This document shows, one piece after another, positions 17,176-29,140 of a stretch of 64,000 bases of DNA. The position numbers and the translations under genes are program-made. The stretch is from Polyangium sp. y55x31 (lineage in GTDB: Bacteria > Myxococcota_A > Polyangia > Polyangiales > Polyangiaceae). The notes under the pieces are model-generated. The model saw only the letters and a program-made list of their open reading frames with translations. It was not told the origin of the DNA and made no database searches. Every line of letters begins with the position of its first letter. Position 1 is the first letter of the stretch. The stretch spans positions 1-64,000 of the forward strand of contig NZ_JARZHG010000030.1 in NCBI RefSeq assembly GCF_029946505.1. The letters run 5' to 3'.

Positions 17176-17460
17176 TCAGGGGGCCGCGGGGACGGGCGCC
17201 CCGAGCTCGGCGAGCTCCTGCCGAGCGCGCTCGGCCAGGCGGCTCGAGGGGTAGCGGGTCGCGAGGAAACGCAGCGTGGTGATGCGCGCCTCCTTGTCGC
17301 CCCGCTCCCGGAACTGCTCGGCGAGCTGATAGAGCGCGTCCTCGGGCGGCTCCTCCATGGCCTTCTCGGGGTCGGGATCACGCGCGCATTGAAACGGGGC
17401 AGTGGCGAGAGCGCCGAGGACGAGGGCCGCGGCCGGCGCGCGAAAGAGCGGGAGGAGCAC
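17176..17460 (-). CDS. Small exported TPR-like protein
   Basis: 94 residues. The first ~25 are a hydrophobic signal-like segment (APAAALVLGALATAP) followed by a cysteine that could be lipidated, though the residues before it fit a lipobox poorly. The rest holds about one and a half TPR-like helix pairs (DALYQLAEQFRERGDKEARITTLRFLATRYPSS), similar to the start of BamD/YbgF-type proteins. The start is GTG at 17460, and the protein is much shorter than BamD. It lies 73 bp upstream of ileS on the same strand. It could be a truncated remnant or a small lipoprotein. Confidence 0.55.
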   Translation of the reverse strand: MLLPLFRAPAAALVLGALATAPFQCARDPDPEKAMEEPPEDALYQLAEQFRERGDKEARITTLRFLATRYPSSRLAERARQELAELGAPVPAAP

Positions 17461-17889
17461 AGAGGCATCGTCGCCGGGCCGATTCCGCTGTCAACGATCC
17501 CGTGATCTTCGTGCAGCCGGGACGATCGGTCGGTGGTCGGGCCAAACGGTACAGCAATCATTGAAATTGCGACTGGTTTCGGTTCGTTGCGTAACGTCGC
17601 ATGCCACGCGGGTATGTCGCGGCGCGATCCGAGGACCAGAGGCCTCAGTTGAGGCCCGGGGTTGCTGCCGACAAGCCTCACCAGAATTGGGCGAAGAACG
17701 TGTTTTGGCCAGATCGTTTGTGGTCCGTCGCGGGCACAGTCCGTGTATAGGTAGGGTCGCGTGTCCGCTGCCGCCGGAGACATACAGCAGCGACGCGGCG
17801 GACATCTTCGGGTCACTCCAGGGCGACGTCTTCCGTCGAGCCTTCCTTTGGCGGACTCCGACACGAAAATTCGAGAGGTCAATCACGCG
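17461..17889. other. Divergent intergenic region between the small TPR gene and the OmpA gene
   Basis: 429 bp without a convincing gene. It contains a 16-bp palindrome, GGCCTCA-GT-TGAGGCC (17641-17656), that could be an operator. TTGACA lies on the minus strand at 17489-17494 upstream of the TPR-like gene, but without a good -10. A TATAGG hexamer at 17746-17751 points toward the OmpA gene without a good -35. No promoter is called. Confidence 0.4.
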
Positions 17890-20007
17890 ATGCGAACTTC
17901 CAAGGGATATAGGTGGCTGCTCTGCGCGGCGGCGCTGGGGTCGATCGCGGGCATCGCCGCGCCGGCAAGTGCGGACGATCTCGCCATCAACCGGTTCTAC
18001 CCCGCCCCGGCCGGTGATCGGCTCTTCGGCGCCCAGTCGCCCTATGTGAACGGCGATCTCACGCCGCACGCCGCGCTCATCGTCGACTACGCGCACAACC
18101 CCCTCGTGCTGCGTCGCCAGAGCGACGACGAGTCGCTCGGCTCGGTCGTGAGCAACCAGCTCTATTTGCACCTCAACGGATCGTTTGCGCTGTTCGAGCG
18201 GCTGCTCGTCAACGTCGACGTGCCGGTCGCCCTCTATCAAAACGGCGAGAATCCTACGAACACGCTCGGCATCAGCTCGCCGAGCGGCGCCGATTTCGGC
18301 GACCTGCGCCTCGGCCTCCGCCTGCGCGTCCTCGGCGACTACGACAGCATCTTCCAGCTCGCGATCGGCGGCTACGTCTGGGTGCCGACCGGCACCGGCG
18401 CGTTCGTGACGGACAACAGCGTCCGCGGCCTGCCCCAAGTCATCGTGGGCGGTAAGCACGACCGGTTCGTGTACTCGGCCGCGATCGGCCCGGAGATTCG
18501 CCCCGACCAGAACTACTTCGGCAACGTCCTGCTCGGCACGACGTTCGTGGCGGGCGGCGGCATCGGCTTCCTGCTCGGCGAGGAGCGTAACTTCCAGCTC
18601 GGCCCCGAGTTCAACATCGTCGCCTCGATGCGCGAGACCACGCGGCAGAGCCTCAACGCCGAGGCGCTCCTCGGCGCGAAGTACCGCTTCGCCGAGAACT
18701 TCGAGGCGGGCGTCGCCGCCGGCCCCGGCCTCGCCTCCGGCATCGGTACGCCGGACTTCCGCGTCGTCGGCTCGCTCGCGTACACGCCGAAGTGGAAGGC
18801 GAAGGACACGGACGGCGACGGCATCGTCGACAAGGAAGACGCCTGCGTCGACGTGAAGGGCGTGAAGCACTCCGACCCGGCGAAGAACGGCTGCCCGGCG
18901 GATCGCGACAACGACACGATCCTCGACGAGCAGGACTCCTGCCCGGATCTCAAGGGCGTGGCGAACGCGGATCCGAAGAAGAACGGCTGCCCGCCGGACA
19001 GCGACGACGACGGGATCTACGACGACAAGGACGCCTGCCCGGACGTGAAGGGCGTGTCCGATCCCGATCCGGCGCGCAACGGCTGCCCGCCCGACAAGGA
19101 CAAGGACGGCATCATCGACGCGCAGGACGCCTGCATCGACGTGCCCGGCGTGTCCGATCCCGATCCGAAGAAGAACGGCTGCCCGCCGGACAAGGACAAC
19201 GACGGCGTGTACGACGCGCAGGACGCGTGCCCGGAGATCCCCGGCATCAAGACGAACGATCCGGCGACGAACGGCTGCCCCGGCGACACCGACGGCGACA
19301 CGATCCGCGACGACAAGGACGCCTGCCCGAACGAGAAGGGCAAGCCCGATCCGGATCCGAAGCAGAACGGCTGCCCGAAGGCGGTCCGCGTCACCGAGAC
19401 CGAGGTCATCATCCTGCAGCAGGTGCAGTTCGACACGGCCAAGGCGACGATCCGCAAGGTCAGCGATACGCTGCTCGACGAGGTCGCGGCCGTGCTCAAC
19501 GAGCACCCGGAGCTCGTCAAGGTCGAGGTCCAGGGCCACACCGACAGCCGCGGCTCGAAGCAGCTCAACACGAAGCTGTCGCAGGCGCGCGCCGACGCGG
19601 TGAAGGCCGCGCTCGCCAAGCGCGGCGTGAGCGCGGATCGCATGACGACGATGGGCTACGGCCCGGATCGGCCCGTGGGCGACAACGCGACGGAGGAGGG
19701 CCGCCAGGCCAACCGCCGCGTGCAGTTCGTCATCCTCGAGAAGAAGATGAAGGACGGCTCGATCAAGAAGTACGAGAACGTCGCGCCGCCTGCGCCGCCG
19801 CCCGCCGCGCCGAAGGGTGCGGCTCCGGCTGCGCCGAAGGGCGCTGCGCCGGCCGCGCCGAAGGGTGCTGCCCCGGCCGCGCCGAAGGGCGCCGCTCCCG
19901 CGCCTGCGGCACCGAAGGGCGCCGCTCCCGCGCCTGCGGCACCGAAGGGCGCCGCTCCCGCGCCCGCCGCGCCGAAGAAGGTTGCTCCGGCTCCCACCAA
20001 GAAGTGA
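17890..20007 (+). CDS. OmpA-family outer-membrane protein with TSP3 calcium-binding repeats
   Basis: 705 residues. It has a signal peptide (cleavage near PASA-DD, ~residue 30) and an N-terminal region of alternating strands (about 35-295) likely to form an outer-membrane beta-barrel. Six to seven thrombospondin type-3 repeats follow (about 300-497), each with DxDxDGxxDxxDxC-type calcium loops and paired cysteines. The OmpA C-terminal peptidoglycan-binding domain (about 500-625) contains VQFDTAKATI, VEVQGHTDSRGS and RQANRRVQFVI. The tail is a run of AAPKG repeats. The product should link the outer membrane to peptidoglycan through a calcium-stiffened rod. GAGAGG lies upstream of the ATG at 17890. 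Tandem hairpins follow the stop. Confidence 0.9.
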   Translation: MRTSKGYRWLLCAAALGSIAGIAAPASADDLAINRFYPAPAGDRLFGAQSPYVNGDLTPHAALIVDYAHNPLVLRRQSDDESLGSVVSNQLYLHLNGSFALFERLLVNVDVPVALYQNGENPTNTLGISSPSGADFGDLRLGLRLRVLGDYDSIFQLAIGGYVWVPTGTGAFVTDNSVRGLPQVIVGGKHDRFVYSAAIGPEIRPDQNYFGNVLLGTTFVAGGGIGFLLGEERNFQLGPEFNIVASMRETTRQSLNAEALLGAKYRFAENFEAGVAAGPGLASGIGTPDFRVVGSLAYTPKWKAKDTDGDGIVDKEDACVDVKGVKHSDPAKNGCPADRDNDTILDEQDSCPDLKGVANADPKKNGCPPDSDDDGIYDDKDACPDVKGVSDPDPARNGCPPDKDKDGIIDAQDACIDVPGVSDPDPKKNGCPPDKDNDGVYDAQDACPEIPGIKTNDPATNGCPGDTDGDTIRDDKDACPNEKGKPDPDPKQNGCPKAVRVTETEVIILQQVQFDTAKATIRKVSDTLLDEVAAVLNEHPELVKVEVQGHTDSRGSKQLNTKLSQARADAVKAALAKRGVSADRMTTMGYGPDRPVGDNATEEGRQANRRVQFVILEKKMKDGSIKKYENVAPPAPPPAAPKGAAPAAPKGAAPAAPKGAAPAAPKGAAPAPAAPKGAAPAPAAPKGAAPAPAAPKKVAPAPTKK
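19803..19985 (+). repeat. In-frame tandem repeats encoding the AAPKG tail
   Basis: Near-identical units of 24 nt (AAPAAPKG) are followed by three of 30 nt (PAPAAPKGAA) at the 3' end of the OmpA-family gene. The 30-nt units are almost identical at the DNA level, suggesting recent slippage or conversion. The encoded tail is flexible and basic and could lie on peptidoglycan. Confidence 0.8.
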
Positions 20008-20017
20008 GGAACGCGGG

Positions 20018-20081
20018 GCGCCCGCGAAAGCGGGCGCTCCGTATCAACCGCGGTCCGGAGGCTCGAAAGGGCCTCCGGACC
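20018..20081 (+). terminator. Tandem hairpins after the OmpA gene
   Basis: The first hairpin (20018-20037) has stem GCGCCCGC/GCGGGCGC closed by a GAAA tetraloop. The second (20052-20081) has GGTCCGGAGGC/GCCTCCGGACC. They begin 11 bp after the stop codon. The tail after the second is only weakly T-rich, so termination may be partial. Confidence 0.6.
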
Positions 20082-20109
20082 CCTACCTTCATCACCTCGG
20101 CTCGCTCCC

Positions 20110-20167
20110 GTGAGGTGCGCGCAGAGGTCTGCGTGGCGCTCGGACTTTGGAATCCGCGCCACCTCAC
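20110..20167 (+). promoter_or_regulatory. Long hairpin in the leader of the TSP3/MopE gene
   Basis: GTGAGGTGCGCG at 20110-20121 pairs with CGCGCCACCTCAC at 20155-20167 (one bulge) around a ~33-nt loop, ending about 70 nt before the ATG at 20237. It could be an RNA leader structure or an operator. No known riboswitch pattern was recognised. Confidence 0.35.
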
Positions 20168-20236
20168 AAGAGGACGGTCGGTCGGGCCGTCGAGCAATCC
20201 GTTGGAACACCAAAGGACTGCGACAAGGGACCAGAC

Positions 20237-24103
<3,867 letters not shown>

Positions 24104-24150
24104 CGCCGCAGGAAGCTCTCCGAGCGCGGAAGGCCGCGCCTGGGAGCGAT

Positions 24151-24192
24151 GAAGCGCCGCGGTCCTTTCGGGGGCCGCGGCGCTTCGTTTTT
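24151..24192 (+). terminator. Intrinsic terminator after the TSP3/MopE gene
   Basis: A 15-bp stem, GAAGCGCCGCGG.../...CCGCGGCGCTTC, with loop TTTCGG, is followed by GTTTTT. It starts 47 bp after the stop codon. Confidence 0.88.
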
Positions 24193-24295
24193 GCAGAGGG
24201 CGAACCTCGCATGTCCCGACGGCACGCACGTCCGCGTGCGCGCGGATCGCCCCCACGTGGAGCGCCATCGAGGGGATGGTGGTATCCTTCCCTGC

Positions 24296-24898
24296 ATGCG
24301 CGTTCGAGCCTCCCTGCTTGCGCTGTCGCTTGCTTTGCCGGCGGCGCTGTTCGTGTCGCCAGAGTCGCCCCACACAGGCCCGAGAGACGCCGCGGCGGCG
24401 GTCTCGGTGGTCGTCTCGCTCGATGAGCTCGTGTCGAGCTCGTCGTACGTCGTCGTCGCGAAGGCGGCCGAACGACAGAGCATGTGGGAAGACAGCCCGA
24501 GCGGTCGGCGGATCGTCACGTACACGCGGCTCGACGTGGAGAGCTCCGTCGTCGGCGAGCCGGGCACGCAAGTGTGGGTGCGGACGCTCGGCGGCGTCGT
24601 GGGGGACGTCGGGCAGTGGGTCTCGGGCGAAGCGGTGCTCAAGCCTGGGGAGCGCTCGCTTTTGTTTCTGCACAAAACGCCGACTGCGGTCGTCGTGACC
24701 GCGATGGCGCAGGGGCATTACCCCGTGATCAGCACCGAGGGGGGCGTGCCGAAGCTCGCGCCGAGCCCGGACGCAGGGACGATCCTGCCGCGGACCGGGC
24801 CCAGCATCGGCGCGCGTGAGTTGCTTGTGGGGGCGACGCTCTCGCACGCGCTCGTGACCATCGAGGAGGCGAAACGTGCGCAACGCGAACGCAAGTAA
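24296..24898 (+). CDS. Secreted protein of unknown function preceding a matrixin-like protease
   Basis: 200 residues from the ATG at 24296. A signal peptide covers about residues 1-35 (LLALSLALPAALFV). The mature part is one beta-rich domain: SLDELVSSSSYVVVAKA, then ERQSMWEDSPSGRRIVTYTRLDVESSV, and a LRTLGG/VWVRTLGG-type strand. It resembles small secreted domains in myxobacteria that often sit beside matrixin-like proteases. No catalytic motif is visible. The last 23 bp overlap the next gene, so the two are translationally coupled, and a chaperone, inhibitor or substrate of the protease is plausible but unproven. Confidence 0.7.
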   Translation: MRVRASLLALSLALPAALFVSPESPHTGPRDAAAAVSVVVSLDELVSSSSYVVVAKAAERQSMWEDSPSGRRIVTYTRLDVESSVVGEPGTQVWVRTLGGVVGDVGQWVSGEAVLKPGERSLLFLHKTPTAVVVTAMAQGHYPVISTEGGVPKLAPSPDAGTILPRTGPSIGARELLVGATLSHALVTIEEAKRAQRERK

Positions 24899-25811
24899 CC
24901 GAGGACGGTTCGCATCGATCGCGATCGGGCTCTCGCTCGTCGCGGCGGCGACGCTCTTCACGCCGACGGCGTCGGCCTACTGCCGCACGACGAGCTGCAA
25001 GGGCGTCGGGACCGGCGCGCGGTGCACGCCCATGCGCCCGACCGACTGCGGCGTCGAGCTCTTCTGGAAGAGCCCGTGCGTCGGCTTCTCCATGCAGAAG
25101 GACGCGTCGGTCCAGATCGACCTCGACGACGCGACGAAGATCTTCGAGGAGGCCTTCAAGAAGTGGAGCGACGCCGACTGCGGCGACGGCAAGCATCCAC
25201 GCATCCAGGCCGTGAACCTCGGCCCCGTGGAGTGTCACGCGCACGAGTACAACAAGAAGGCCGGCAACGCGAACGTCATCCTCTTCCACGACGACGTGTG
25301 GCCGCACGCCGGCGCGGGGAGCACGCTCGCGCTCACCACGGTCACGTACAACGTCGACACCGGCGAGATCTACGACGCCGACATGGAGCTCAACGGGGCG
25401 AACGTCGAGTTCACGACCGGGGTCGACAACGTCCTCTACGACCTGCCCTCGATCGCGACGCACGAGACAGGGCATTTCCTGGGTCTGTCGCACTCGGCGG
25501 ACGGCACGGCGACGATGTTCGCCGACTACATGCCGGGCTCGATCGATCTCAGGTCGCTGGCGAACGACGACATCGAGGGCATCTGCGCGGCCTATCCGCC
25601 CGGCGATCCGATCCCCGCGTCGTGTGATCCGACGCCGCGCCGCGGGCTCGCGTCGGAGTGCAGTCCGGAGCCGATTCCGACCGACGACGGGGGGAGCTGT
25701 TGCACGACGGCCCCGGGAGCGCCTCGATCGGCAGGCGGGACCGCGCTCGCGGCGCTCGCCCTCGCCCTCGGCCTCGCAGCGAAGCGCCGCTCCGAACGCG
25801 CGCGTCCATGA
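24876..25811 (+). CDS. Secreted matrixin-like zinc metalloprotease with MYXO-CTERM-like tail
   Basis: 311 residues. After a signal peptide (cleavage near TASA-YC, ~34) comes a Cys-containing region, then a metzincin catalytic domain with the full zinc motif HETGHFLGLSH (H196, E197, H200, H206) and a downstream methionine (TMF) suited to a Met-turn. Helix and strand order (FEEAFKKWSDADC, NVILFHDDVW) matches M10/matrixin proteases. The C-terminus has an adjacent cysteine pair (SCC), a hydrophobic helix and an Arg/Lys-rich end, like the MYXO-CTERM surface-sorting signal. The start is GTG at 24876, supported by GAGGAGG about 7 nt upstream inside the previous gene. Its stop overlaps the rnd start. 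Confidence 0.88.
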   Translation: MRNANASNRGRFASIAIGLSLVAAATLFTPTASAYCRTTSCKGVGTGARCTPMRPTDCGVELFWKSPCVGFSMQKDASVQIDLDDATKIFEEAFKKWSDADCGDGKHPRIQAVNLGPVECHAHEYNKKAGNANVILFHDDVWPHAGAGSTLALTTVTYNVDTGEIYDADMELNGANVEFTTGVDNVLYDLPSIATHETGHFLGLSHSADGTATMFADYMPGSIDLRSLANDDIEGICAAYPPGDPIPASCDPTPRRGLASECSPEPIPTDDGGSCCTTAPGAPRSAGGTALAALALALGLAAKRRSERARP

Positions 25812-27052
25812 CGAGCCCGGAAGCGCCGCCGTACGAGGTCCTCTGGGTCGACGAAGCGCGCGCGCTCGGAGGCGCGATCGAGCGCGCCATGCAGGCCGAG
25901 GCGATCGCGGTGGACGTGGAGGCGAACGGCCTCTTCGTCTACCGCCCGCGCCTCTGCGCCGCACAGCTCGCCTGGGAAGAAGGGGACACGACGGTCGTCC
26001 TGATCGTCGACACGCTCGCCACGAACGCGGCGGCGCTCGAAAAGCTCCTCGGCCCCGAGGGGCCCATCAAGGTGCTGCACGATCTCACGTTCGACGCACG
26101 CATGCTCGCCGAGGCGGGCGCGCCGCTCGCGCGCGTGCGGGACACCTCGGTCACGGCGCGGTTCCTCGGCCAGAAGGCGACGGGGCTCGCGTCGGTGCTC
26201 GCGGCGGAGCTCGGGGTCGTCCTCGACAAACGGTTTCAGCAACACGACTGGTCGAAGAGGCCGGTTTCGCCGGCGGAGCTGCGTTACCTCGGGGACGACG
26301 TCGCGTATCTCCTGAAGCTCGATCGCGCGCTCGCCGCGAAGGCGGCCGCGCTCGACATCGAAGCCGAGATCGAGGAGGAGTGCGCGTACAAGCTCCGCGC
26401 CGCGATGGCGCCGCCACGGGAGACGCGCCCGTCGTACGTGCGGATCAAGGGCGCGCACAAGCTCGATCGGCCCGGCCGCGCCGCGCTCCGGAGCCTCGTG
26501 GCCGCGCGCGAGGCGATCGCCGAGGCCGCCGACGTGCCGCCGTTCAAGATCGTCACGAACGAGATCCTGATCGAGCTCGCGCAGAGGCGTCCGACGTCGA
26601 TCTCCGAGGTCGGACGCGTGCCCGGCGCGCTCTCGGGTCGCTCGGGGAGGCACGCGGCGCGGTGGCTCGAGGCGATCGCGCGCGGCGCCGCCGAAGGCGA
26701 CGTGCCGCCCGAGGAGCAAGCGCTCTTCGAGGTCGTGCCGATCGATCGGAAAGAGATCACACGGCGGCGCGAGATCGAGGCGAAAATCAGCGGATTCCGG
26801 CGCGCCGAGGCGAAGCGCCGCGGCGTCGACGAGCAAGCCGTGCTGCCGGGGCATTGCGCGCAGGATCTCGCGAGCATCCTGCTGACGGCGGCGGGGGAAA
26901 CACCCGCGGCGACGCTCGCGCGGATCGCCGCGATCCCAGGCCTCGGGGAGAAGCGGGTCGAGCGGTACGGCAAGCGCATGGCATCGCTGCTCTCGGCGCC
27001 CGGCGAGGCCTCCGCGCAGGCACGAGGGAGCGCGCCGCACGAGGAGCCGTGA
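25808..27052 (+). CDS. rnd: Ribonuclease D
   Basis: 414 residues. A 3'-5' exoribonuclease that trims structured RNAs such as tRNA precursors. The DEDDy catalytic residues are all visible: D36 and E38 in VDVEANG, D96 in HDLTFDARML, and Y160/D164 in YLGDDVAYLL. The typical DWSKRPVS element precedes the last motif. An HRDC helical domain follows (about 215-290, FKIVTNEILIELAQRRP), and near the end GLGEKRVERYG resembles a second helical RNA-binding module. The ATG overlaps the protease stop (ATGA) and the stop overlaps the lpxB start (GTGA), forming a compact run of unrelated functions. Confidence 0.93.
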   Translation: MTSPEAPPYEVLWVDEARALGGAIERAMQAEAIAVDVEANGLFVYRPRLCAAQLAWEEGDTTVVLIVDTLATNAAALEKLLGPEGPIKVLHDLTFDARMLAEAGAPLARVRDTSVTARFLGQKATGLASVLAAELGVVLDKRFQQHDWSKRPVSPAELRYLGDDVAYLLKLDRALAAKAAALDIEAEIEEECAYKLRAAMAPPRETRPSYVRIKGAHKLDRPGRAALRSLVAAREAIAEAADVPPFKIVTNEILIELAQRRPTSISEVGRVPGALSGRSGRHAARWLEAIARGAAEGDVPPEEQALFEVVPIDRKEITRRREIEAKISGFRRAEAKRRGVDEQAVLPGHCAQDLASILLTAAGETPAATLARIAAIPGLGEKRVERYGKRMASLLSAPGEASAQARGSAPHEEP

Positions 27053-28191
27053 GCAGGGCAGGCGCGCCGCTGCTCGTCGTCGCGGGCGAGGCTTCGGGGG
27101 ATCGCATCGCTGGCGAGGTGCTGCGCGCGCTCGGGCCGGCCGCGCGCGCCTTCGGGATCGGCGGGCGCGGATGCCGGGCGCAGGGCATGGAGACGCTCGC
27201 GGAGACGTCGGACGTCGCTGCGATGGGCACGCTCGACGTGCTGCGCAAGGCGCCGGCGCTCGGGCGATCGCTCGGCGCGCTGATCGGACGGGTCCGCAAA
27301 GATCCACCACGCGCCGCGCTGCTCGTGAACTTCACGGAGCTGAACGCGCGGCTCGGGCGGGCGCTGAGGCGACGTGGAACACGCGTGCTCTGGGCCGTCG
27401 CGCCGCAGGTCTGGGCCTGGCGCGCGGGGAGGATCCGCGCGCTTCACGATGCCGTCGATCGGCTCGCCGTCGTCCTGCCGTTCGAGGAGCCGCTCTGGCG
27501 CGAGGCGGGGTACGATGCTCGGTTCGTGGGGCATCCGTCGGCCGAGGCGCCGCGCCTGCCCCGCGAGGTCGCGCGCGCCCGGCTCGGGCTCGGCAAAGGG
27601 CGCGCCGTCGCCGTGCTCCCGGGCAGCCGCGCCGGCGAGATCACGCGCCTCGCGCCGCTCTTTTGCGAGGCAGCCTCGATCCTCGCGGCGCGCGGGGACG
27701 TGGACGAGGCGCGCGTGCTCGTGGCCCCGTGGCTCGATGCGCGTGCGCGGGGCGAGCTCGAACGGGCGGCCTCTCGCGCCGGGATCGCCATCGCCGAAGC
27801 CGATGCGGAGCACGGCGCCTCCCCGCTGCTCGGCGCCTTCGATCTCGCGCTTTGTGCCTCGGGCACGGCTTGCCTCGAGGCCGCGCTCGCCGGGCTGCCG
27901 ACCGTCATTGGCTACCGCGTCGATCCTCTCACCTACGCGCTCGCTCGCCGCCTCGTTCGGACCCCGCACATCGGCCTGCCGAACGTGCTGCTCGGCCGAC
28001 GCGCTTCCCCCGAGCTGCTCCAGGACGCGGCCACGAGTCGATCGCTCGCCGAGGTCGCCGCTTCCCTGATGAACGACGCGCACCACGCGCGCGCGCAAGC
28101 CGACGCTCGTGCGCTCGACGCGCTCCTCCGGCCCCCTTCCCCGGGTCCGTTCGGCGCGCGCGTCGCGGCCTTGCTCGAGCCGTGGCTCTGA
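27049..28191 (+). CDS. lpxB: Lipid-A-disaccharide synthase
   Basis: 380 residues from a GTG overlapping the rnd stop. A GT19 glycosyltransferase at the cytoplasmic face of the inner membrane, it joins UDP-diacylglucosamine and lipid X in lipid A synthesis. Diagnostic parts are VVAGEASGDRIAGEV at the N-terminus, GIGGRGCRAQGMETL, VAPQVWAWRAGRI (family signature), LPFEEPLWREAG, FVGHPSAE, VLPGSRAGEI, and in the C-terminal half CASGTACLEAALAGLPTVIGYR with IGLPNVLL. All appear intact. The other lpx genes (lpxA, C, D) are not in this window. It converges with the minus-strand gene at 28210. Confidence 0.94.
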   Translation: MSRAGAPLLVVAGEASGDRIAGEVLRALGPAARAFGIGGRGCRAQGMETLAETSDVAAMGTLDVLRKAPALGRSLGALIGRVRKDPPRAALLVNFTELNARLGRALRRRGTRVLWAVAPQVWAWRAGRIRALHDAVDRLAVVLPFEEPLWREAGYDARFVGHPSAEAPRLPREVARARLGLGKGRAVAVLPGSRAGEITRLAPLFCEAASILAARGDVDEARVLVAPWLDARARGELERAASRAGIAIAEADAEHGASPLLGAFDLALCASGTACLEAALAGLPTVIGYRVDPLTYALARRLVRTPHIGLPNVLLGRRASPELLQDAATSRSLAEVAASLMNDAHHARAQADARALDALLRPPSPGPFGARVAALLEPWL

Positions 28192-28209
28192 TCCTTTGAC
28201 CGCAAACGA

Positions 28210-29139
28210 TCACGTGCGCGGCAAGGACGACGTCCCCGACGCGGCCCGCTTGTCCGGCTTGGCCCGCATCGCCTCGAAGGTGCTCACGACCTCCCGGGAA
28301 AATTCTTCCACCACCGCTCGATGCGCCACGAGCCCGCCGTCGAGCCCTGCGCGCGCCTTCTCCAGCGCGGTCGTGACGTGCTCGGCCCGCTGTCGCGAGA
28401 GCACCCGGAACGCGAGCATCCGACCCGCGGGCACCGCGACGAGCGCGATCGTCGCGGGCGACCAGGCGAAGGCCGGCGCCGCGCGCGTGATGGAACCGAG
28501 GTCGGTGATCGGCGAACGCGAGAGCCACGCCGCGAGCGCGCTCTGGTAGCCCTCGGCGACCATCGACGGCAAACCGTCGCACATCTCGTGCAGCGGCACC
28601 CGCTGCGTCTCCACGTGCACGCGCCGCAGGTTTTGCCACATGAGGAGCCGCTTCGGCGGAGGCACGCCGCGGAAGCTCGCCGAGCCCGTCCACCAGCGCA
28701 CCGACGTATCCGCGCGGCCGAGCTCCATCACGCGGGCGAACGTCGCGTGACGGGCGAGCGCCCCGCCCACGTCGCGCGGCGGCGGGATCTGGCCACACAG
28801 ATCGAACACGCTCCGCAAGAGGCGCATGTAGCGACCCTTCGTGAAGAGCCCGCCGAGCTCGTGGTTCGTCACCTGCAAGAGGTCGTTCAGCGCCGCGGCG
28901 AGGGCCCACTCGTGCGCGTCGAGCTCCGGCAACGTGTCGACCGGCGCGATGAGCCGCGCGCGCCTGACACGCGCGAGGTCGATCCGCGAGCGCAGGTCCG
29001 CGTCGACGATGTGCCTCCCCTCCCCGAGCGTCGTCCCGAGCTGCCCGAACGGCCGCGCGAGGCGCAATTTTCCGCCGAGGACGAGGGGCGCGACGATCCC
29101 CGCGACGAGCTCCTCGAACCGTTCGTCGTCGCTCGCCAA
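28210..29139 (-). CDS. Hypothetical protein, second of an unrecognised pair
   Basis: 309 residues, probably started by TTG at 29139 with GGAGG about 7 nt upstream, 1 bp after the stop of the upstream gene. No signal peptide, membrane helix or known catalytic motif is visible. The protein is helical and charged. It contains a Trp-containing block (TSVRWWTGSASFRGVPPPKRLLMW, about 145-168) and an internal segment SPATIALVAVPAGRMLAFRVLSRQ that looks strand-rich. The tight spacing means the two proteins are made together and probably interact. The family is not recognised. Confidence 0.6.
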   Translation of the reverse strand: MASDDERFEELVAGIVAPLVLGGKLRLARPFGQLGTTLGEGRHIVDADLRSRIDLARVRRARLIAPVDTLPELDAHEWALAAALNDLLQVTNHELGGLFTKGRYMRLLRSVFDLCGQIPPPRDVGGALARHATFARVMELGRADTSVRWWTGSASFRGVPPPKRLLMWQNLRRVHVETQRVPLHEMCDGLPSMVAEGYQSALAAWLSRSPITDLGSITRAAPAFAWSPATIALVAVPAGRMLAFRVLSRQRAEHVTTALEKARAGLDGGLVAHRAVVEEFSREVVSTFEAMRAKPDKRAASGTSSLPRT

Positions 29140-29140
29140 G

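Noticed and set aside
17718-17751. Promoter for the OmpA gene (TTGTGG ... TATAGG)
   Set aside because: Spacing of 22 bp and a weak -35 make it unconvincing.
19803-19985. CRISPR-like array
   Set aside because: The repeats are contiguous, in frame with an OmpA-family gene and have no spacers.
24149-24295. N-terminal extension of the secreted protein before 24296
   Set aside because: It would be encoded within the terminator hairpin and would put residues before a clear signal peptide.
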